Shown here piece by piece: positions 5,201 to 6,222 of a stretch of 6,222 nt of DNA. Positions within the stretch are counted from its first letter, which is position 1, and the number at the start of each line of letters is the position of its first letter. Origin of the DNA: Phycisphaerae bacterium (GTDB lineage Bacteria > Planctomycetota > Phycisphaerae > UBA1845). The position numbers were made by a program, and so were the translations under genes. The notes beneath the pieces are model-generated. The model ran no database searches and was not told where the DNA came from. It was given only the letters and a program-made list of their open reading frames with translations. The stretch is taken from the NCBI GenBank assembly GCA_029260155.1, contig JAJDDU010000153.1:1-6222 (forward strand), read 5' to 3'.

Positions 5201-6088
5201 TTCACCGATCCTTATCAACCCGGAGTGACAACCCTGACCTGGACTTGCACCGACGCGGCCAGCAACTCCGGCTCCTGCGAACAGACGATCGAAGTCAACG
5301 ATGAACAGTTGCCGGGTATCACCTGTTCGGTCCCGGTCACGGTCGACAGCGATGAAAACCAGTGCGAGGCCGTCGTGCACTACGATCCTCCGGTTTGCAC
5401 GGACAATTGTCCGGGGGTTGTGTGCGAATGCGACCATGCGAACGGATCGCAGTTCCCGGTGGGGTTGACCGACGTCTGCTGCACTGCGATCGACGCCTCG
5501 GGAAACAGCGACGAATGCTGCTTCCCAGTGATCGTGAACGACCATGAAGCCCCGATCATCGCATGCCCGGGCGACATCGTTGGAAAGGCAGAACTCGGCC
5601 TGTGCCACGCAATTGTTGACATTCCCGACTCAATCGTGACGGACAACTGCCCCGGCACCACATGGGCATGCCAGCGGGACGACACGCAGCCCATTGATGC
5701 CCCTTATCCCGTGGGTACTACCGGGATTTGCTGCACCGCGACGGACGCTTCGGGGAACACCGACGAATGTTGCTTTACAGTCATCATCGAAGACACGGAG
5801 CAGCCGGATATCACCTGCCCCGCGGACATCGTGGTCCTCAAGGACCCGGGGTTGTGCGAGGCAGTCGTACCGTTGCCGGATCCCATCGTGTCCGACAATT
5901 GTCCGGGCGTCACCTGGGTAAGCACACGTTCTGACAGCGAACCTATGGACGCACCCTACCCGGTGGGGGCGACGAGTGTTTGCTGCGCCGCCACCGACGC
6001 AGCGGGCAACAGCAATGAGTGCTGCTTCACGGTAACGGTGATTGACGACAACGATCCGACGGTCGATTGCCCTGCCGACATCGACTGA
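2006..6088 (+). CDS. Secreted astacin-family (M12A) metalloprotease with Cys-rich, cohesin-like and HYR repeats, C-terminally truncated
   Basis: 1360 residues. Residues 1-32 are a signal peptide (RRR followed by a hydrophobic core, probable cleavage after SLMA). A short propeptide follows, with EGDIVV at 60-65. The catalytic domain (about 80-276) carries the full astacin signature HELGHALGLWHE (H164, E165, H168, H174) followed by RPDR, and the Met-turn SVMHY (M224, Y226). It should be a zinc endopeptidase working outside the cell; the substrate is unknown. Residues 279-608 are Cys-rich repeats, 610-788 a cohesin-like domain, and 789-1360 an HYR array. The last HYR repeat stops after 14 residues at tandem stops TGA TAA, and an IS110-family element begins immediately after, so the natural C-terminus is probably lost. 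The protein is strongly acidic and rich in Asp, Cys and Gly, which fits Ca-binding, disulfide-stabilised extracellular modules. All catalytic residues are present, so the truncated product could still be an active protease. The LuxR-type gene upstream is a possible regulator by position only. Confidence 0.9.
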   Translation: MTGNSGFDRRRPGCVVPALCLLLVVSGGSLMAEEAARGAGDPASGVNDRPGIPAGYMIVEGDIVVPLNFYETAGTEGTFAPNLWTGGIVPYEFDANVTAGEQAAMLVAMADWEAVSGADFRPRAGDPNYIHIKDDPGNWSFVGMTGGRQDMGIFNWNWEFIMAHELGHALGLWHEQSRPDRDAFVTIDLSNVCQNCCSGNPCDHNFNIVASSTAHGPYDYDSVMHYSACAFSVCGGCPNDGGCSNGGRTVIAPQPIGQLNHLSVGDQAVMAFLYGPASCGNGSLDPGEQCDPPGECCTTTCQYKSTGTSCGSSTNSDCTNPDSCNATGICMSNHAGNGTNCDDGLFCTDGETCASGTCGGGAAHDCGDGVGCTDDSCNEASNTCVHVTNGVSCDNNLWCDGPEFCSLVLDCQPGAAPCDDGIDCTTDPCDEFTQLCGQPVPHDALCDDGNVCNGVETCFPGTGDPLTGCLAGVAPVCDDGNPCTIDTCDSVTGCAHALEPAGTVCSNGMWCDGTETCDAGGNCLPGTSPCDDGILCTGDPCDDATDACLDHLRHDEECDDGEWCNGPEICDMVIGCVDGTPPNCTDGIDCTIDTCNEDIDVCEHAPNCGILDLTLHEDDGCFHSGEDFCVTIDVSSLDKQVMIGGQFFLEFNACLVSVEAIAPGDHLDPDADPGDPPGSNMDPCSHSGGSPYSVQIFENIVIDGCQGIIAFAVGVPLGGQGSAADNIMASIHFKSIVVGTPLSDLYPPALQGDGQIRFDLNHAPSTQLVDSLGAPDFPILGVPVDITVDDNAPIFVGCQDYPSHSDPGHCNDHGNPADLGCACAHLAVATDPGICTAFAGAIPCKVEDYGWCNEGMPGENDGCGLCELGCDPLLSDPGTCLEIVGLPDPFPSPGPYTVGEHCISWKAMDCAGNVQTYNQCITVTDEEAPTVHCLDDVVVDTQNGRCDAIVNPGTPPCEDNCNACSVVCTRDDGLDCFTDAYPLGTTTLTWCGTDDAGNQSCCEQTVTVNDGQDPVPTCPIDIVRPADPDTCEATIDPGMATCADNCSDPCVGCSVGCSRSDGLDCFTDPYQPGVTTLTWTCTDAASNSGSCEQTIEVNDEQLPGITCSVPVTVDSDENQCEAVVHYDPPVCTDNCPGVVCECDHANGSQFPVGLTDVCCTAIDASGNSDECCFPVIVNDHEAPIIACPGDIVGKAELGLCHAIVDIPDSIVTDNCPGTTWACQRDDTQPIDAPYPVGTTGICCTATDASGNTDECCFTVIIEDTEQPDITCPADIVVLKDPGLCEAVVPLPDPIVSDNCPGVTWVSTRSDSEPMDAPYPVGATSVCCAATDAAGNSNECCFTVTVIDDNDPTVDCPADID
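2243..2833 (+). other. Astacin (M12A) catalytic domain
   Basis: The domain opens with NLWTGGIVPYEFD, matching the typical W..g.IPY start, and ends near MAFLYGP. Zinc ligands H164, H168 and H174, the general base E165 and the Met-turn SVMHY (222-226), whose Tyr is the astacin fifth ligand, are all visible. The 50-residue distance between the zinc motif and the Met-turn is normal. The first 110 residues have no cysteine, so the classical astacin disulfides cannot form. Instead eight cysteines cluster in two loops, at 193-202 and 229-243. Confidence 0.9.
2840..3829 (+). repeat. Disintegrin-like segment plus five alternating pairs of Cys repeats
   Basis: Residues 279-608 contain 50 cysteines. 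The first part (279-340) begins CGNGSLDPGEQCD and contains CC, then a GTSC...C...PDSC...GIC pattern like the disintegrin modules of ADAM proteases and bacterial CGNG..DPGE.C repeats. From residue 341 two half-repeat types alternate strictly five times. Type A has C-x5-C-x5-C (CDDGLFCTDGETC), and type B has C-x5-C-x4-C (CDDGIDCTTDPC). Each half carries one more cysteine. Type B resembles the slime-mould CTDC repeat (Pfam Dicty_CTDC). These are expected to be extracellular, disulfide-bonded spacer or adhesion modules. Confidence 0.75.
3833..4369 (+). other. Cohesin-like beta-sandwich domain
   Basis: Residues 610-788 read like a cohesin or carbohydrate-binding-module fold: alternating hydrophobic strands such as CVTIDVSS, GGQFFLEFN, SVEAIAPGD, GIIAFAVGV and IMASIHFKSI, then GQIRFDLN. 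The IGGQFFLEFN...PGD pattern is typical of cohesin-like domains in large secreted bacterial proteins, where they bind dockerins or act as structural modules. An Asp/Pro-rich loop at about 670-682 interrupts it. The fold call rests on pattern only, and the binding partner is unknown. Confidence 0.5.
4370..6088 (+). repeat. HYR (hyalin repeat) array, last repeat broken
   Basis: Repeat starts, marked by the (D/N)D..(A/D/Q)P..xCP pattern, are at residues 789 (divergent, enlarged to about 136 residues), 925, 1010, 1099, 1179 and 1263. A seventh begins at 1347 and stops 14 residues in (DDNDPTVDCPADID). Complete repeats are 80-89 residues. Each has the HYR hallmarks: an early Cys that is usually C-P-x-D-I, DNC, YP.G.T, A.D..GN and a C.F.V.V-type ending. 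HYR domains have an immunoglobulin-like fold and are linked to adhesion. Repeats from 1099 on carry paired CC in both the T.(V/I)CC(T/A)A and ECCF positions. Confidence 0.85.
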
Positions 6089-6098
6089 TAATCATCTA

Positions 6099-6167
6099 GC
6101 AAGCCTCCGAGCGGTATCCTGTTAGTTCGTTGAACGGAACAACAGGTACACGAACAAGGAGGCTTGC
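6099..6167 (+). promoter_or_regulatory. Nested hairpin in the transposase leader, masking the ribosome binding site
   Basis: GCAAGCCTCC (6099-6108) is perfectly complementary to GGAGGCTTGC (6158-6167). Between them CCTGTT (6118-6123) pairs with AACAGG (6141-6146), and GTTC (6125-6128) pairs with GAAC (6137-6140), with A6124 bulged and an 8-base loop. The outer right arm contains the AAGGAGG ribosome binding site of the transposase and ends one base before its ATG. A transcript that includes both arms should be poorly translated. Masking of transposase start signals is known in several IS families. Confidence 0.7.
6156..6162 (+). promoter_or_regulatory. Ribosome binding site of the transposase
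   Basis: AAGGAGG lies six bases before the ATG at 6169. It is a near-consensus site and lies mostly inside the right arm of the leader inverted repeat, so its access depends on whether the transcript carries the left arm. Confidence 0.8.
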
Positions 6168-6168
6168 G

Positions 6169-6222
6169 ATGACACTGTATGCCGGGATCGACCTTCATTC
6201 AAACAACAACGTGATAGTTGTT
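6169..6222 (+). CDS. IS110-family transposase, N-terminal fragment (runs off the window)
   Basis: Only 18 residues are present, MTLYAGIDLHSNNNVIVV, with the frame open to the edge. The YxGIDLHS start is characteristic of IS110-family transposases. Asp8 in GID would be the first acid of the RuvC-like DEDD catalytic set, and the beta strand continues through NNVIVV. IS110 enzymes are DNA recombinases with an N-terminal DEDD domain and a C-terminal serine-bearing domain, and many are guided by an RNA made from the element. Which subgroup (IS110 or IS1111 type) cannot be told from this fragment. No damage is visible in the part shown. Confidence 0.85.
   Translation, partial: MTLYAGIDLHSNNNVIVV

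Larger units (their letters stand above)
6089..6222 (+). mobile_element. Left end of an IS110-family insertion sequence (partial)
   Basis: The HYR sequence stops being recognisable at about 6085, and from there the DNA leads into a structured leader and an IS110-type transposase start at 6169. The exact left boundary cannot be fixed, because IS110 elements generally lack clear terminal inverted repeats and make little or no target duplication, and the right end lies outside the window. The boundary could be anywhere from about 6075 to 6098. The stop codons TGA TAA (6086-6091) may be contributed by the element. Confidence 0.75.

Noticed and set aside
6115..6158. Promoter boxes inside the IS left end (TATCCT at 6115, TTGAAC at 6130)
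   Set aside because: Neither has a partner hexamer at acceptable spacing within the window, and both lie in the hairpin sequence.
1..6222. CRISPR array, tRNA or rRNA genes
   Set aside because: No regularly spaced identical repeats, no tRNA-like arms and no conserved rRNA stretches were seen. The repeats in 2840-6088 are protein-coding and divergent.

Overview
The window looks like an accessory stretch of a moderately GC-rich bacterial chromosome. It has three same-strand genes, two long non-coding gaps and the start of an insertion sequence. The large protein combines an astacin protease, CTDC-type Cys repeats, a cohesin-like domain and HYR repeats. That mix is most familiar from Planctomycetota (Phycisphaerae-like) and, less often, Myxococcota and other large-genome environmental bacteria. 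This lineage guess is inference from architecture only; there is no rRNA or other marker here.

Layout. Positions 1-639 hold no gene I can support, but several inverted and direct repeats lie there. At 640-990 is a small stand-alone LuxR/GerE-type DNA-binding protein with a good ribosome binding site and a 14-bp palindrome just upstream. Positions 991-2005 are about 1 kb without a convincing gene. This gap contains a nine-C run, a sigma70-like promoter (1089-1115), a large inverted repeat enclosing a perfect 10-bp palindrome (1468-1504) and a TGTCA/TGACA palindrome (1887-1898). At 2006-6088 is a 1360-residue secreted multidomain metalloprotease. In order it has a signal peptide, an astacin-type propeptide, an M12A catalytic domain, a disintegrin-like segment, five strictly alternating pairs of Cys repeats, a cohesin-like beta-sandwich domain, and a HYR (hyalin repeat) array that stops 14 residues into its last repeat.

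The early stop coincides with the left end of an IS110-family insertion sequence, whose transposase starts at 6169 and runs off the window. The simplest reading is that the element inserted into the HYR array and cut off the C-terminal part of the protein. A perfect 10-bp inverted repeat (6099-6108 / 6158-6167) encloses a second hairpin and buries the transposase ribosome binding site, so translation is probably self-limited.

How the parts may work together: the LuxR-type protein may control the downstream protease gene across the long leader, but nothing in the sequence proves this. The protease is built to work outside the cell, with disulfide-stabilised and Asp-rich modules for surface or matrix attachment. 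The truncation may have removed a C-terminal anchoring, sorting or dockerin-type module, if one was present.
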